DNA of 64,000 nt, from NCBI RefSeq assembly GCF_963662255.1, contig NC_085071.1, forward strand, positions 3,560,701 to 3,624,700, given 5' to 3'. Below are positions 1 to 15,000 of this stretch, piece by piece. Numbering within the stretch: position 1 is the stretch's first letter; each line of letters begins with the position of its first letter. A program made the position numbers and the translations under genes. Source of the DNA: Cinclus cinclus. Lineage: Eukaryota; Chordata; Aves; Passeriformes; Cinclidae. Under the pieces are notes generated by a model. The model saw only the letters and a program-made list of their open reading frames with translations. It ran no database searches and was not told where the DNA came from.

Positions 1-3000
1 TTGCCCCTGTATTCCTGTGATGTGGTCCTGTTGGACACCTGAGTTACAGAAGAGCTGGGGAGGTCTGTAACTGACTGGGGATAAGGCTGGTTCAAGTGCC
101 TGTACGTTACCAGCACACCTACTCCCTGTGTGTCTGGGGAGGGCTGACTTCCTGAAGTCCTACAGTGGCTCTCTTTGCTTTTGCCTTCCTGAGGCCTTTG
201 GCTCTGGAGGGACAGTGTGGTCCTACACCCTGTCCTTCAGACCCTTCTGCTGTGGAATGGTCTGTGATCACCAAAAGGTTAGAGAGAACTGCCGGCTGAG
301 AGTGTGATATGGCATTAAAGGATTAATGGCTACTAAGCAATAATTACTATAAATGATGCAGACTAAATCCAGATCTAGGAACAATTTTACTTCTTTCATT
401 CCAAGCCAGTCATGGCTCATGCTGACAGCACACCTGGAAATGAGGTAACTGAGTAATCTACCCACATTGTTCAGATCTGCTGGGGCTTGGGCACAGACTT
501 AGTATGTGTTTTCCCTGCTCCTGGGCAACCTTTGTTCTCCTGCAGCCAGGAAGTCTCCCTGATGGGATAAGACAAGGTGCTTCTGTTCCTTTCCTGAGAA
601 GGACAATATTAATTCACCTGTGCTGTGACTTCCCTGTGAAATTCTCTATCCAGATGCGAAGATCTCACTGTTATTGCAGTATGAGATGGAAACACTTCCA
701 GTGCTGCCTGAACATGTTATTTAGGTCAGTTGCAAGGAAGATGGCAACATGAATCAGAGGAGTTGGAGTGGAAAGAAAGTCATTAGACAGCACCTTGACA
801 TCCCCTGCCAATGCGGGGATTTTCTCTGCTGACGCAGAAGCCCGGCTGGAGCACACATTCATTTTCTTTTGCTCTTGGTGTGGTTCTGTGGCTGGGGAGC
901 TGGACTGGCAATGAGCCAGCAGGCTGCAAAGACAGACCTTGCATTTGCCACTCTGTATCAGCACCTAGATCCAGGTGGGTATATGAGATAATCTCTTTCA
1001 GAGAGAGAACAGGGTCTCCTCCTTATCACTCTGGAAAACAAGATATACCGGGATCATTGGCCTGACTGTGTCCATTTTGGGTGAATGAGCCTCTAGATGG
1101 TGGTTTTACAGAGGCACATTCAGAGTGTTGTTGTAACCTTGAGGGCAGCTCAGGGGGTGTTCCCATCCCAGTAGTGGGTGTGTGATGCCCAGTGCACTGC
1201 AGCAGCTCCGAGGGATACAGCAGAGCCAATGGTTGAGTGTGCTGGGCCAGCCTTGGGCTGGAGGGCTATCAGTGATGGTGGGAAACCCCTGAAAATATCC
1301 CACTGGGCAGAGCTCTGCCAGACGCTCTGTTTCCCTTCCCAGAGGAAGTAGCCTGAATTTACCCAGTGCTCTGTAGAGACCTGTAGGCTAAAACAAATTA
1401 TTTTTACACTGTAGGAAACATTGAGACCAACCTTAACTGATGAAACAATTTGCCAGCTTTTAGCCTCAAGGTCCCTAGTCCCTCAGGGCTTTCCAGCATA
1501 AGCTTGGGTTGGTTTCCCAGAAGGAGTCTCATGGATATGTTGGCTCATTACTAGCTGTTTTATTTTTCCAAGAGCCAGCTCTCGTTAACTTCGTTCTCAC
1601 AGCATTGTTTTCTTTCTAGAAGAAGCTTTTGCTGGCTCTCCTAAACTATTGCATGGGAATTGCTTACTAGCTTACATTTTTTTTGTTTGTTTTGACCCAA
1701 AGCTGTGCTTTGCTCCCCTCTGTAACACTGCCAGCATAATTTCCAGTCTCTTTTAAGCATATGTTTTGCAATATCTAAAGTCTTGGCTCCAAGTAACTGC
1801 CTTACAGAGAGATTAGTATCTTCTAACGAAGGCATTGAGAAGCAAATAGTGAGAACAAAAGCAATATCTTGAGAGCCTGTAAGACTATCCTGACCTTTCC
1901 CAAAGGCCTCAGCCTGGCCCTCAGTGTTGAGCAGATGGCAGAAATCAGGGTGGACTTTGATTTGTGGAGGCCTCTGCCTTGCTGCTGTGTTTGCGGGAAA
2001 TGTGCTCAGCACATTGTGGCCATCTGGGCTTGACTGTACTATTCTGATAATCCCCAGGGAGCCTTCTCCAGCAAAGCTCATCCTTGATGGAAGTCCTCTT
2101 TGGCTGACCTTGTAGAAGGCTAGTATTAGCAGTGTGGATTTTTGAGATTTGACAGCAGCATTCCACATGGGAAGAAAATGGGCTTGGGAAATGCTTTGTC
2201 CTGGCCAGGAAGGAACATGCCACTCACCAGGTATCCATGTGGGCAAACAGCTGGAATTGCACAAGAGAGTGAGGAGGTTAGTGTTAATGTTTTTTCAACT
2301 TCAGGAGGAAGTGTTATAGGGATGCAAAGGCCATCAGAAAACCAACTGGAACATTGCCTTTCTTTAAATGGGAGAACCAGATGTGGGGGGCTTGAACCTG
2401 GAGCTGAGAGTCTCAAAATTGCAAAGGAGCTGAGTGACTGGCCATTCACAAGGAGACAAGAGTCTGATGAGGGGGTCCTGACAGGAGCTGGAATTTTCAT
2501 CTGGATCTAAATGAAGGTCTGCTTTTCGGAAGAACTGAGCTGGCTTTGCCTGAAATCAAAAGAATGATTGGGTGCTCAGCATCCCTGGAACTGAGAGGTC
2601 AAAATATAGGCTGCCAAATTCAAGAAATAAGGGAAGAATAAAACCAATTCCTCTGCCGGGCTGTGTCCTGAGGCTGTAACTGCTCTGCCTCAGGTATTTA
2701 GCATTTCAGGTGTGGGAGGGTGTATGGCAGCTTGAATGGCCAGTCCCACAGGCGGTGCTGTCGTCAAGGAGCAGGATGTCCGCCCTGCCCTTTGCACCGT
2801 GCAGCCGGCAGCGTGTGCCTGCAGACCCGCGTTCGCTCCTAAATCACACCCGGCCTGCTCTTTACTCACCCGCCACGGGCTGTTGGACCCGTGGCACCCA
2901 TTCTGCTCCCCCTGCCTGTCCCTGGCCATCCGTAGTGACAAGTCTCAACCCTTTTCCTGACCTTTTGACTCTTCGGCTGTGCAGTGTGTGGAGCTTACTG

Positions 3001-6000
3001 CAGGCTGCCCGTGAATCAAAGGCCCGGGAGAGTTTGTGTGATGGTGCCACAGAGACTCCTCTCCACGTCTGTCCCGTGGCAGTTTGTCCCTGTGTTGCCC
3101 AGACAAAAGGGACTCTCCTGCCTCTCCTGCCACGGCCGGCTCTGCTGGCCAGCCCTCGTCAGCCACGCTCTTGAGAAATCTTAGTGGAGATGTAGACCTG
3201 GCAGATGGAGGCTGTTACCTCATTCCACAAAAATGCTTTGTTATTGAGAAAATGGAAACTGTCTGAGGTTTGGGAGCTGAATAGAGTCATTGGTGTCTGT
3301 TTTAACCGCAATTTAGTGGTGACTGCTCAGAAGTTCCCCTCTCTGAGCGTTCCCTTTTCCTACACCCATAATCTTCAGGCCGTTGGAGAGCTAAGATGAC
3401 TTAACTCATTAGCTGAGTAAAAAATGTTGAATGCTATTGCATGCTCTGCAGAAACTTCGCTAAAACCTCAGCATCCTCCAGCAAAACAAAAATGATGAGC
3501 CAAGAAATAACCCTTTGCAAGCTGTTGGCCAGAGAAATTCTCCCTATGGATACTAAGCCAAATTCAACCCTTTTTACAGTTTCAGCTGTGTGGCTTGTTT
3601 ATTTGACTTTGAAAAGCTCTATGAAGATCATGCAGGAACTTCTTGGAGAGAAAAGACATGCTTGGAGACTTAGGTCTTATAATTCTTAAACATGGGTATG
3701 TTAACCCCAGTCCTGAAGAGAAATTTCTTTTCATCAGTTTTTAAAAGCAGGTTTCAGCATTGTGGATTTGAGAGCATAGGAGAAAGACTAAAAATAGGGA
3801 TTGAAGCGTTTTCAAGCTAGTTTTCATATTGCTGTGAAGAATGAGTTAGTCCAGAAGAGCATTAACCTAAACACAGGCCTTGTTTTACTTAACGGGTATT
3901 TGTGAAACTGGCATCTGATACCTCTTCTTGAGAACCTTCCATAAGCATTAATCACCAGCACCCAAGAGCAGCAGCTTTTTGGAAATAAAATGAGCACTTT
4001 ATTTATGTATTTTTAAACTAATTAATCTTGGCAGGCCAAATGAATGTCTTCCAGCTGCTACAGATGGTTTTCACATGACTAAATATTTTGGTGTGTAGAA
4101 AAACCTAGAATAGTGGAACCACAAGATATTAAGTATTTAATTATTATCCTGGAATGTAAATATGACCCTGATATTTTGAATTTGTTTGCCCAAATTTCAA
4201 GTGTTCTCTTAGAAATCCATCAAAAACCACAGTTCTGATCTTGTTATCTGTGTAGCAGAGTGACTACTCAGCATCTTCTCCAAATTTATTTAAATATCAG
4301 AGTGGGTTTTAGCAACAGGAATTTGCTTAGCTGGAAAAATAATCCCAGCTGCTTGAGGCAGAACCCAGGATCAAATTTTGAGATGAAATGGACTAGTTCT
4401 GCTCTAGATCCCTGCTCTCAGGTTTAGCCATAAAAATCCTTTCTAGGCTCAGCTCTGCCTGTTAAGGTCTTAAGGAGGTTTTTTAATATAAAATATAAAT
4501 TATAAAAACAATTAGCAGTTGATTTTCAGCCTGTATCTTACCCATTTAGAACACATTCTGGCTATGTGTTGTTCCTGTAGCTGTAAAGCAACCTTATTTC
4601 TTGAATGATCCAAGCCCACAAGATTTCCCTCATGTGAGTGTGTCAGAGGTAATTTCTGTTGTGGTTCAGGTCTGTGTGGCTGCAGATCATACACAACCTG
4701 CGTGTACACTCAGGCTTCTTGTAAAAAATGTCTTTTTGTAGTTCTTCTAATGAAACAAAAGGAAGGGAATAATATAAAAGATATATCTGAAAGGCTTAAC
4801 CTTCAACACGATAGAAGACAAAAATTCCTCTCTGAGGTCCACACCTGATGGCATTGTTCCTGGATTTTGCTCAGGATGTGAAGACAACAAAAAAAGTATA
4901 GCAACAAAAACTATGGGTCCTAAGCTGTCCCTGAGTGCAAGGACTGCATTTGTCAGCGTTATGAGCCCCAGTACCAGCCTAAACTCCTGACTTTTGCCAG
5001 TCTTTTGACCTCATCTTGGAATTCCACTGCTCTCATTTAAGGAAAACGTGGCTTTTTCCTTTCTTAAAAACTAACCCGTTTTGAACTGGTGCATAAGTTC
5101 CTGGTGCTGCCCTATTCCAGCTCTGCCTGCCAGCTCAGCCTGCTCACTGCTAAACCCCCAAGCTTAAATAGCAAGAGCAGCCAGCAGAGGTATGGTGTTG
5201 GTTGAAAGATCTGGACTCTGGATTAGCTGTGCTCTGTAACAGCACAGCACTGTGCCTGTCTGTTACAGGCCAGGAAGGGACCTTGAAGACCATGTCCCTC
5301 CCTTCTCCTCCTCTTCCCTTCTGCTTCTCACAGAGTTAGGGTTGTGCAATTTATAGGTGCAGGTTTGTAGCACGCATTAGGGGGTGTCACAGTTTCCACT
5401 GACAGGGATATGTGCCACATCTCAGAAGGAGAATAAAGATGGAACTTGGATCTTGGTTCCATTTTTAGTTCTACAGGCCTTGCCTTGTGCCAGAACCTTC
5501 TGAGGTACAAATCCCAGGAGAGATACAGCATTACTCCCTGACCTGCAGGTATTACAAGGGTAAATAATATTTTTGCTGCTGACAGCTGTTAGGGAATTGA
5601 GGATCCACAATCCAATGAGAGGTATGGGATGTCAGCTCTGTGGAAACTGAGGACTTGCTTTAATGATCTTGCACTGGATCATCACATATGTTGGTGTTGC
5701 TGACAGTAGAGAGTCAGGGAGCTAAACTGCTCCCTAGGTAAATCTTTAGTTTGTGTCCTTGAATTTGGATTATTTATTCTCATCTGCCTCTTTCCTTGGC
5801 AAATGGACATTTTCAAAAAGCAAGTCAGCATTTAAATCTAAAGGCATTTCAGTGGCTCCTTTTAACTCAGTGAACAGTTCACATCAAGAAAATTGCTGTG
5901 TGCCTAACTCAGAACATTCTGGAATACATAGACTAGTAGCGGTACTCACCAAGAGTCATTAAAAGCAAAAAGTGCACAGTGTGTTTTTGCATTTATCTCA

Positions 6001-9000
6001 GCCAAGAGAAGTTTTATTTCTGCTATTTCTCAACCCTATGCAAATACCATATAACTCACAGAAAGATTAAATCTGGCCCAATGTGCACATGTAGAAGTCT
6101 TGGATGTGTTGCTTTTGGAGAGCCCAGAGCTGAGTGTGGGAAATCATAACTGCACATCAGGTTGGTGAAGGTGCACAGATTGTGTCGTGCTTCATGACGT
6201 GTGAAACAGCAACAACTACAGGATGATGAAGTAATGCTTTCAGGTCCTTGATAGTTTTGAGTTTTTATTTTAGAAGATGTAGAGCAGAACTTTGAATAAG
6301 AATGGAAGAGGGCCATGAAGAGACCTTGATTTATGGGCCCTGAGTAGATCAAACTGAGCCACACTGACCCTTTCAAGTGGCAATCGTTCTGCTGCTCACC
6401 TCGTTAGCACCTGACTTGGTAATTAAGGCTAATAATGATGTTTATGAGTTTTTCACTTTATGTTAGGAGTTTTGCTTATTCTCTTTTTTTTTCTATCATG
6501 ACACTGAGAAATAGAAAAGATTGGGAAGTGAAGTATATCTACACGAAACTGGAATCATATCTCTTGTGAAAATTTAGAGTAACTTGTTTCAAGTGTCCAA
6601 TTTCTAGTCACAAGTAATGACATTTAAACCCCTTTTGGAAATACAATCCCTGTGCTGATGTCACCCTTGGTTTATGATGTGACTGCTTTTGTTGCTGGAC
6701 ACTTGAGTGTTTGCTAGTGAAGTGATGATTTACTCCTGAGAGTATCTGGCTGGTGACACCTGCTGTAGCTGACTGTGAGGTGGGGGGCTAGAGGAGCCCC
6801 CTGGCACAGCTGGGCTCGTGCTGCTCCATCGCTTTCAGCAATGCAAGGTAACAGGCTTGGGCTGAGCTTTTATTTCTGGGCTTTGCCAGTTTGGGACAAA
6901 CAGCTTGTAAATGGAGCCCTTTAGTTCTGATCAGTTTGAGAGCAGAGGGAGGGTTGTGGACATTGCAGTGAAGCCCCTGATCCTCGGGCTGCTTGAGCAT
7001 GTGAACAGCTTTGGGAGCTTTTTCCCAATAGTCAGAGTGCAAGCTGCTGCTGCTTCCATCAGCATCAGTGAGTGTGAAGCACCTTCCCTGCAGCAAAGAA
7101 ACGAGGCATTGCTTCAAATCTGCTGCTTCAAGGGCTGACACAGCAGCTCTTCTTGGTCTTCAGCTGAAAGCTGCCAAGAGAGGAGCCACTGATAGTGAAA
7201 ATTCTGATCTTTCTGATACTTTTTAACCTGTGAAAGATGCGTTTCATGTAGGTTTCCTTGTAAATCTCAGATGGGGATGAGAGAATGAGGTTCTGTAAAG
7301 GAGCTGCAGACCTGGATCAGGGACTCCTAATGTTGTTACTTCTTTTCAGTTCGTGGGGGAATTTTTTTTTTTTTTTCTGTAAAGGAACAGCTTTTCCTCT
7401 CTTTCTGAGTTTTTAGGCACAGTCAGTCCACACATGTTTACTAAGCTGCCTGCCAGCAGCAGCTCCAGTTCTGAGATAGACATGTCCGGTGGGCATGGGC
7501 ATGGGGTTGGAAACTCCATGTGTGGCTGCATGATATTAAGGCATTCATACATTTTGTGAGCATTTGTGTCCCTTAAAATAGCTGTTTCCACATGGTCTTT
7601 TGGATGTGGCAGAGTTTTCCCTTTCATAGGTGCCACCAAAGACTGTCTCTGCACAGAATAAACAGGAGTGCATGTTGCATCTTGCAAATTTCTTTTTAGT
7701 ACTTACAAGGAGTTATTTTTTAGAGATTTTATGTGAAATACGTGACAATTGCAACTGATGGCTTCTATTATTTAAATTTTACAGTACATAAGAGTAATTT
7801 TAAAGTTGTCAGTGAGAACGGTTTGAAGATAACCAGCTCTGTATTGTGAAAGTAAATGACACGTGCTCACCAAATCACCTGGCAGAGAAGTCTTCAATCA
7901 CAGAAGGGAACTTGTTTCACTTTAGCGCTGGCAAGGCAGTGATTGAAGGTGTTCTCTTCCCCTCTCAGCCACTCCATCTCTCCATCCCCTTTCCTTGGCT
8001 GTGCTGCCCGTGAGAGCTCTGCCCTGTTCCGGGAGGGTTGCAGCTGGCACCCACAGCATCTCCCGGGCAACAAATGATCCTGGTTTTGTTTCGGAGAACC
8101 GTCAAGCCCTTCTCGGGGTGGTAACATGAGACAGTTTGTCTCTGCCAGGATTCAGTCCTCCCCCAGATTTAGAAGCTGCTCGCATGCTTCGTGCTGCAGG
8201 GCTGGCATTGCCTTTGCTTGCAAGGGACACCAGCAGCTGTAAAAAGCGCTTTATAGGGAGGCTGTCCGTGTTCCTTGGGCTAAGAGCCAGCACAGGTGGA
8301 GAGGCCCTGTGGGAGAGAGGGAGTGCACAAGTGTCACTGCAGCGTCTCCTCTCACCTTCCTGGCTTTCTCTCGGCAGATTTTGGAGAGCCCCAAAAGGCA
8401 CAGAACTGCCAGGGCTCAGATGCACATCACCTCTCTCCATCAATAGATCTGCTCGTGTGTAAGAAACCTGCTGCAAATGCTTGTGTTTGGGAGGCGAAGA
8501 ATCAAATCGGAAGAGGGAGTATTTTGACCAAATTTGGTGAAAAAATTCACTTTGCCCTTTAAGTAATAGGCATGCATTAAATAAAGCATATCTGGGATAT
8601 GTATCTTTTCCTGCTACTGGAAGTCAAAGTTGCTTTGTTTATTGAAAAGAAACGTGAAGCTGAGCAGAGCCTTAATCAGCAAAAGAGCTTTCAGGCTTAC
8701 TAGGGAGACAGGGAATAGGGGACTGGGCTCAAATTGTACAGGTTGGTTTTCAGCATGTGAGCAAAAACACCATCACTAGGGCTGTGCCCCGGCAGCCCCT
8801 TGATTGCCTGTTTGGGCAAAACAGAGGTATAATCTCATAAGTATCTTCTATTAAGGACTGCAAAAAGCTTTGTAAATACTAACTTACGTATCAACTCAGA
8901 AATCAGACTGGCCTCATCCTCAATTTAAAAAGCAGCTGTCTCTAAGGGAAGGAAAAGTGCAAACTACAGCATAAGGATTCAGTTTTGAGAGAACTTTGGG

Positions 9001-12000
9001 GAAATAGAGTGGAATTACATTCTTTTGCAGTAATATCTACACTAAGATGCATGGGCCCCAAGAACTAGCAACTAGAGCAGTCAAATTATTTTTTCTGCAT
9101 ATAGGCTGTGATGTCTGTTTGAGTTGCAAGATTCCTGTGTGCTGAGCTGATCCAAGATGAAGGTACATTGGCCCCAGTGTGCAGTTAGTCATTTCCTGTC
9201 ATGCTTTCATGTTTGAATTCTGTTGTACTGAATATGACCTTTATTTTGTGAGGCAAAGAGATCTTGAAAACGCGATTGCTAGGAATCCTTGGATTGTTAC
9301 ATTGGATAAGCAATGAGGCATTTATATGGCTGTGGGTTACATAGGCATAAACTAATTCAGTCCAAAATTACACTTTCAGTGCTAGATTGTAACATGCTCA
9401 CAACATGCTTATTGAGAGTAATTGCACACCTGTCCCTTGCTCCTTTTTGTGAACTGACAGGAGCAGACCTTCTCCTGGGCTGCAGCTCTTGCTCCTCCGA
9501 TCACACCAAAGCTCCTGTGATCAGTCACATTCCCTGAAACTTGGCTTCAGCATCTTTCTTCCTCTTATGGCCACCGTGACCATGTGTGCATCTGCTGCCC
9601 TCAGCCAACCCCTTGCCTCGGTGGTAGCTGTGCCTGGCTGCCAGAGTCCCCTGCTTGTCACTGGCACGTGGCAGGAAAAGTACCTGGCACGAGGAGTTTC
9701 GACCAGGCTGTCTCTTTTTTCTCTGCAGTCTCCTCAGAGACAAGCCAGAATCTCTCTTGGCATTTGTAAGCCATGGGTTTCTTAACTGCGTGACAGAAGG
9801 GTCTATGCTGAGCTGGGCAGAAGTTCCTGGTGTGTTCTTATCTTGCTCCTCTGCTCTCTGACTTCCTCCATCAATTAATGGTCTGTTTGAATGTGATGGG
9901 TCCAAAGTGCCCAAATGATTTCAATTCCTGACTTCCTGTTGAGTGCACAGAATTGCTTATTTTGTGCTCATTTTGAATAAGATTAACAGTTGATCCCTTG
10001 AGCAAACATTCCAGTTTAATGTCTGGTTGAATGACATAGGCTGCCTGCTCTGCATGTTTCCAAACAGTTTTACTGCTGTTAGCTACACCTCTGAATGATC
10101 AGGATTTTGTTCAAAACCTAAATAGCTAGTTAACCCCTATAGATGTTTAGTACTAAATTTTTAACTCTGAAACCATTCCCTCCTTTATTCCTAGGCACAG
10201 TTTTTAATTTTATGGTTGCATAGTAGGAACTCTTCAGCTTCTTTCTCAGACCCTGGTAGAATTAGCTTTCCTCAAAGAAAGTAAGTCCAGAACAAGGGCT
10301 GAATTGTCTCTTGTGCCTCTACCTGTGCTGTTGGTACCTCACCAGCCCAGCACAGCAGTGATGGCATCTTGCCCTTGCTCACCTTGGACCAGGTGTGATG
10401 TCTCCATCATGGCTGTGCAAACAGCACAGCATTTCCTGCAGGCACCTCCGGGCAGGTGTGATTTTCTTACTGATTATATTCTGTTTAAGAGTACAATCAG
10501 ACATTTGTGGGATAGATGTGTTTTTGGCACTTTATCTATAAGCTGTCAGGAGGAGTCTGTGATACGGCTTTGTTCTTTGGATGGGGCACCTCAGAGATCC
10601 CCTCTGAGCAATGGGAAACCTTTATTTTGTCATTCTAAGACTATTAAAATCATGCCAAAGTTTAGGTCCTGTGGCTTGTCAGATTCTGCTACTTCAGTTT
10701 TAATGGATTCTGCTGCTTCTTCCTCACAAGATTGTGGGCATTTCCAGGAAGCTGCTAACCTTGCTGACAACCAATTCTTTTAGTTGAAATGCAAGGTGTT
10801 TCTTTAAGTGCTGCCAGCCGTTTTACTCAATCTGTTGGAGAGCCTGGAGCAACCTGTGACTGCTCTGGGCAGGAGGGTGTCCTGCCCGTGCTTGGGGGAA
10901 AGGCTGAGGTACAGCTTGCTCAGCAGAGCTTGGTGTATGCACATGCATGAGCACAACACCCCAGTGGTGCAGGGAGGCTGTGGCCATGCACCTGGCTGAT
11001 CTGCTTATCTCCTGCCTCTGAGGCTGACTGCAAGAACCAGATTTTCCCTGTGTGTTGGAGAAATGAACCTGCAGCATCCTCTGGTTGTGCTGGTGATGGG
11101 GAAGGTGATGTGTGAGGCCTGTGGCTATCCTGGTGGTTCCTACAGAGAATCTACTCCTTGCCATGCTGGAGCCTTCCTTCCTACTTAAGATTTCAGAGCT
11201 GTCCCAGGGAAGGCTGAGGCTGGAAGCAGCTTGGAGGCGAGGGCTGAGGGCAGGAAGTGACTCACTGGTGCTGAAAGTGGGTGGGTGAAGGCTTGATGCA
11301 ACTCTGCTCCCAAGGGTGCCCCATGCAGGCTGGGTCACCCTGAGGGAGCCCTGGGACCTCTGCCCCGCTGCCTCAAGCTCTCCTCCGACAGCCCCGGGGA
11401 TGCACCAGGTTTGCAGCAGTGCTGGTGGGTTTGGCAGCAGAGTGACAGGATACAGGTAGGCAGCAGCATGAGTAAGTGTGGAGAAACCCCCACAGCACCC
11501 CAGGGATCTAGTCCTTACCTCCCAAGAACCTGGGCTGGCCTGGGGCCAGGGTGCACAGTGACCCTGTGCAGATCCCCAGAAGTGGTGTCAGGAAATGTGG
11601 AATGAAAGCACTCCCAGCATAATGGAGGGGCTGGAGCTGCTCCTCAGAGCAAGCAGCTGGTTTGCCTTTTAGGGTCGGCACAGGCAGAAACAATTTCATG
11701 CAGATTCCAGGACCCATAATGGTTCTGGAAAGCTAGCAGGAACAAAAAGTGTTCTTCTCCTCTGCTGACCTTGGAGTGCTTTGAGGACTGTCTTTCAAAG
11801 CCATGTCCCTGGACGGTTTCATCCTTACATGGGGAATACTTGATGCCCCAGTGAGGTCGTGCTTTCTCTTCTGTCTATCTGTTTAGGTGTCAACTCTAAC
11901 TGCTTATATTTATGCTCAGACAGCCCTGGGGAGGTGAGAATAGGCAGGGACCTGACAGACAGTCAAAGGTAGGTCTTTTCCTGTGTCCTGGAAAGATTAA

Positions 12001-15000
12001 GTGTTTCCCTAGGAATAGCCCCATGGATTACTCTAGGGTGACTCTGTGGAGCAGCTGGTTGTGAGCTGACAACAAACTGGTGTGAAGTGACATGGGGTTA
12101 CAGGTTCACCACACACACTAAGGAGTTCATTGTAGGAGGAACTGTCTCAAAAGGCAGTTAAACTCTTCAGGGATTGTGTGGATCCGGCCCTACTCTGTCT
12201 GTATTGCCTCCTTTGCATAACAAATCCCTGCTTTATTGGTGCTAAAATTAATGTAGTGGTCTCCTGGGGCTGTTGCTAAGCCATCGGCTTTGGACAATGA
12301 CACCGGGCTGGTGTTGGGTGCATGTTACTCTCTAATTAGAAAGTGGACTTTGCTGTGCTTCCTTGACAAATTGCTGACCTTTCCCATACATGAGGCTATT
12401 CTGAGCTCTGCTCCAGACTGATCAGATTTGCATGGTGGAGCACTTTGAATGTTGTTTGTGAGTGGAGCTCTTGTCCCTAAAGCTGTTCATGGGCACAGGG
12501 GAGAAACTGAACTTCCTTTGCTCCATGAGCACAACCACATCTTCCAGAGGGAAAGAGGAGGCAGCTGGCAGGCATATATCTGTGTTTATTTTTGCCCTCC
12601 AACAGCTAGCAGGACAGCTGAGCAATATTCCACATCCAGCTCCACCATCAACCTGTACAAGGGACTTGCTTCAGCAAGCCTTGTCCCCCTGGACTGGAGC
12701 CATCTGGCAGTGGGCAAACACTCTATTTGCAACTGCAATCCCATCATTATAGGGCAACACCTTGGTTAGCATTTGAGGCGTTCCTGACATCAGCCCAGCA
12801 CACCCAACACACAGCTGATGTTGACAGAGTGATGCAGACTGCAAAGGATGAGCACATACTCACTGGTGCAAGAGCAGTGTCCTTTTTTGTACCTTCTATG
12901 TCTGAGCCTCAGTTAAAGGGGATTTTAATGTGCTTTAAAACTCTATCTCTTTCCTTCATAAGGAAGGCAATTCCTAGGCTCATCATTACAGTCACAGTAA
13001 GAATCGTGGCTTTTTTACTCCATTTCTTTTGTCCGTATTTCTTTTACTCCATTTCTTGTATCCCACCTTCCTCTTCCCAGTGTATTCAGTCTCACAGCAC
13101 GTCTCAGGGATGAAGATGCTGCGTTTGCTTTGGCACTGCCCAGGCTTCAACGCCCCTGCCCAGCTCTGCATGTGAGAGCAGAACAAAGGGAGCAAACAGC
13201 TTATCTAACACAAATAACCCTGAGCAAACTTCCTGGGCCTGTCCATTTCTGTTGAAAAGGCAGCTCAAAGTCTGTTCCCCTGTGCGCTGACTGCAGCCTT
13301 GGCCACAGTAAGGCTCCCGGAGCTGGAGCTGTGCTGCACGCCCAGCCTGGGGAGCAGCACTCAGCTGCCAGTGTGCAGCAGGCATACACAGACTCGGGGG
13401 AGAAACCACTCCAAGTGGAGGCAAGCCTGGCCCATCGCTTTAGGGTCCTCCTTGGTGTATCATTCCTGGAGGGTTTGTTTTTTACTTCCTCTTCTGACAG
13501 CATCAGGGTCAAGGTAGTGGTGCTCAGAAGGGTTATTCCTTGTCACTGGTAAAACCCCAGCCTTCTTCGTTCAGGTTGTTTTTTGTTCCTTTGTGTTTTC
13601 TGATGTCCTCTGAGCCTGTATTACTGGACCACAGAGCTAAAGTGCAGCTCATTGAGAAATAAGGCACTCTGGCAATGCTGTAGCTCCCAGACCAGGAGTG
13701 CTCATTAGAGGTCCTCTTATTACAGACACACCTTGGAAAGTTCCCTTCACCAGGCCTGGGAGGGGGAGGAGGAGGAGAGTTGGAAATTTCGTTTAATTCT
13801 TTGCCAGAGAAAAAGGTCCCAGGTAGCTTCAGGGAGTGAAGGCAAGTGGGGTGGCAGAGAAGGCAGCAATAGGTGAGAAGCAGCCAGGAGCTGTGTGGGG
13901 GTCAGGGGAGCTGCTGTCCAGTCATGGGAGCACCTTGGGGGTACCCCAGAGGGGAGGGACACTGAGGGGGCCAGCGCAAGCTGCAGCAGAGCTGGAGCAG
14001 CAGGTCCAGTTCAGCACCTTGCAGCAAACCACCATGTGCCTGCCTCGTGTCCAGTAACAGACTGGACATTGCTTTGTTCTGCAGGCAGCGCACAGGGCTG
14101 CTGGTTGGAGCTTTGTGGGAGGCTTTTGGGAGCACTGGCCACAGCCTGTGTTGCTGGCAAGGACATGCTGTGGGGCTGCTGCCCTGGCCACAGCCACACA
14201 CGCTGGCCTGCCACACTGCTGGCCTGGGTGGCAGCTGGTAACGAGTGTCTGAAAAGGGACTTTGTTCCTCCTCAGTTGGTCACGTAGCCATGTGGGAGCA
14301 CTGGATTTATTCTCCATCAGTCCTATCGGCACATAGCAGGCTTGACAACAGCTGGGAGCTGTGTGGCTTGGCCAAGAATAGCCCTGGGGAGCTCTGGGCT
14401 GTGAGTCAGAGCTGTCTGGATCAGCTCCTGCCCTGGAGGCTGCCTCCCAACCTACAGCCGGCTGTGGAGAGGGAGTGCAGGGGCTAGTGGGGAGCTCCCT
14501 GACCATAAATGCTTAACTGCAGATTGAGCTGTAATTGCTGTTTGTGAAGTGGGTGGGTTCACGAAGAACAGACTGTGGAAGTGCTCTGCAGCTGACAGCT
14601 CCCATGTAACTCAATGGGCTTGTCTACACTTGACAGCAACCTGGGTTAAAGTAGGGTGTGATTTTGCATGTGGAAAACTCCATGTTTAGTAGTAACCAGG
14701 CTAAACTAAACAGGAGGAAGATAGTCTTGTCCTGGAGTTAATGCTCCAAAGAAGCAAAATAGTTCCACAAACCTGTTGTCTGTGAGGGAGATAAAGAGCA
14801 AGGAGAGATGTCAGGTCTCCTTCATGTCAAACCCCAGCAGGGTGCTTGTGGAACACCCATCTGCCCCTATAGCTTCTCTCTGGAGAGTGTTTGTAGTTGG
14901 AGCAACACATGCAGAACAGTTTTCTGGGATGAGATTCCACATCCAAGGCACAGTGCAGAATGCTTGATTCCTGCTTCCCTAGGGAGCAGCTGCTTTAAAC

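Noticed and set aside
1641..2264. 207-residue minus-strand open frame
   Set aside because: Longer than most chance frames in this area, but has no recognisable motif and no splice partners. A protein search or RNA evidence would be needed to revive it.
3788..3797. CTAAAAATAG, a perfect MEF2 consensus upstream of FHL3
   Set aside because: The same 10-mer also occurs near 59.14 kb in an MTF1 intron, and about one exact match is expected by chance in 64 kb, so it is not evidence of a muscle enhancer.
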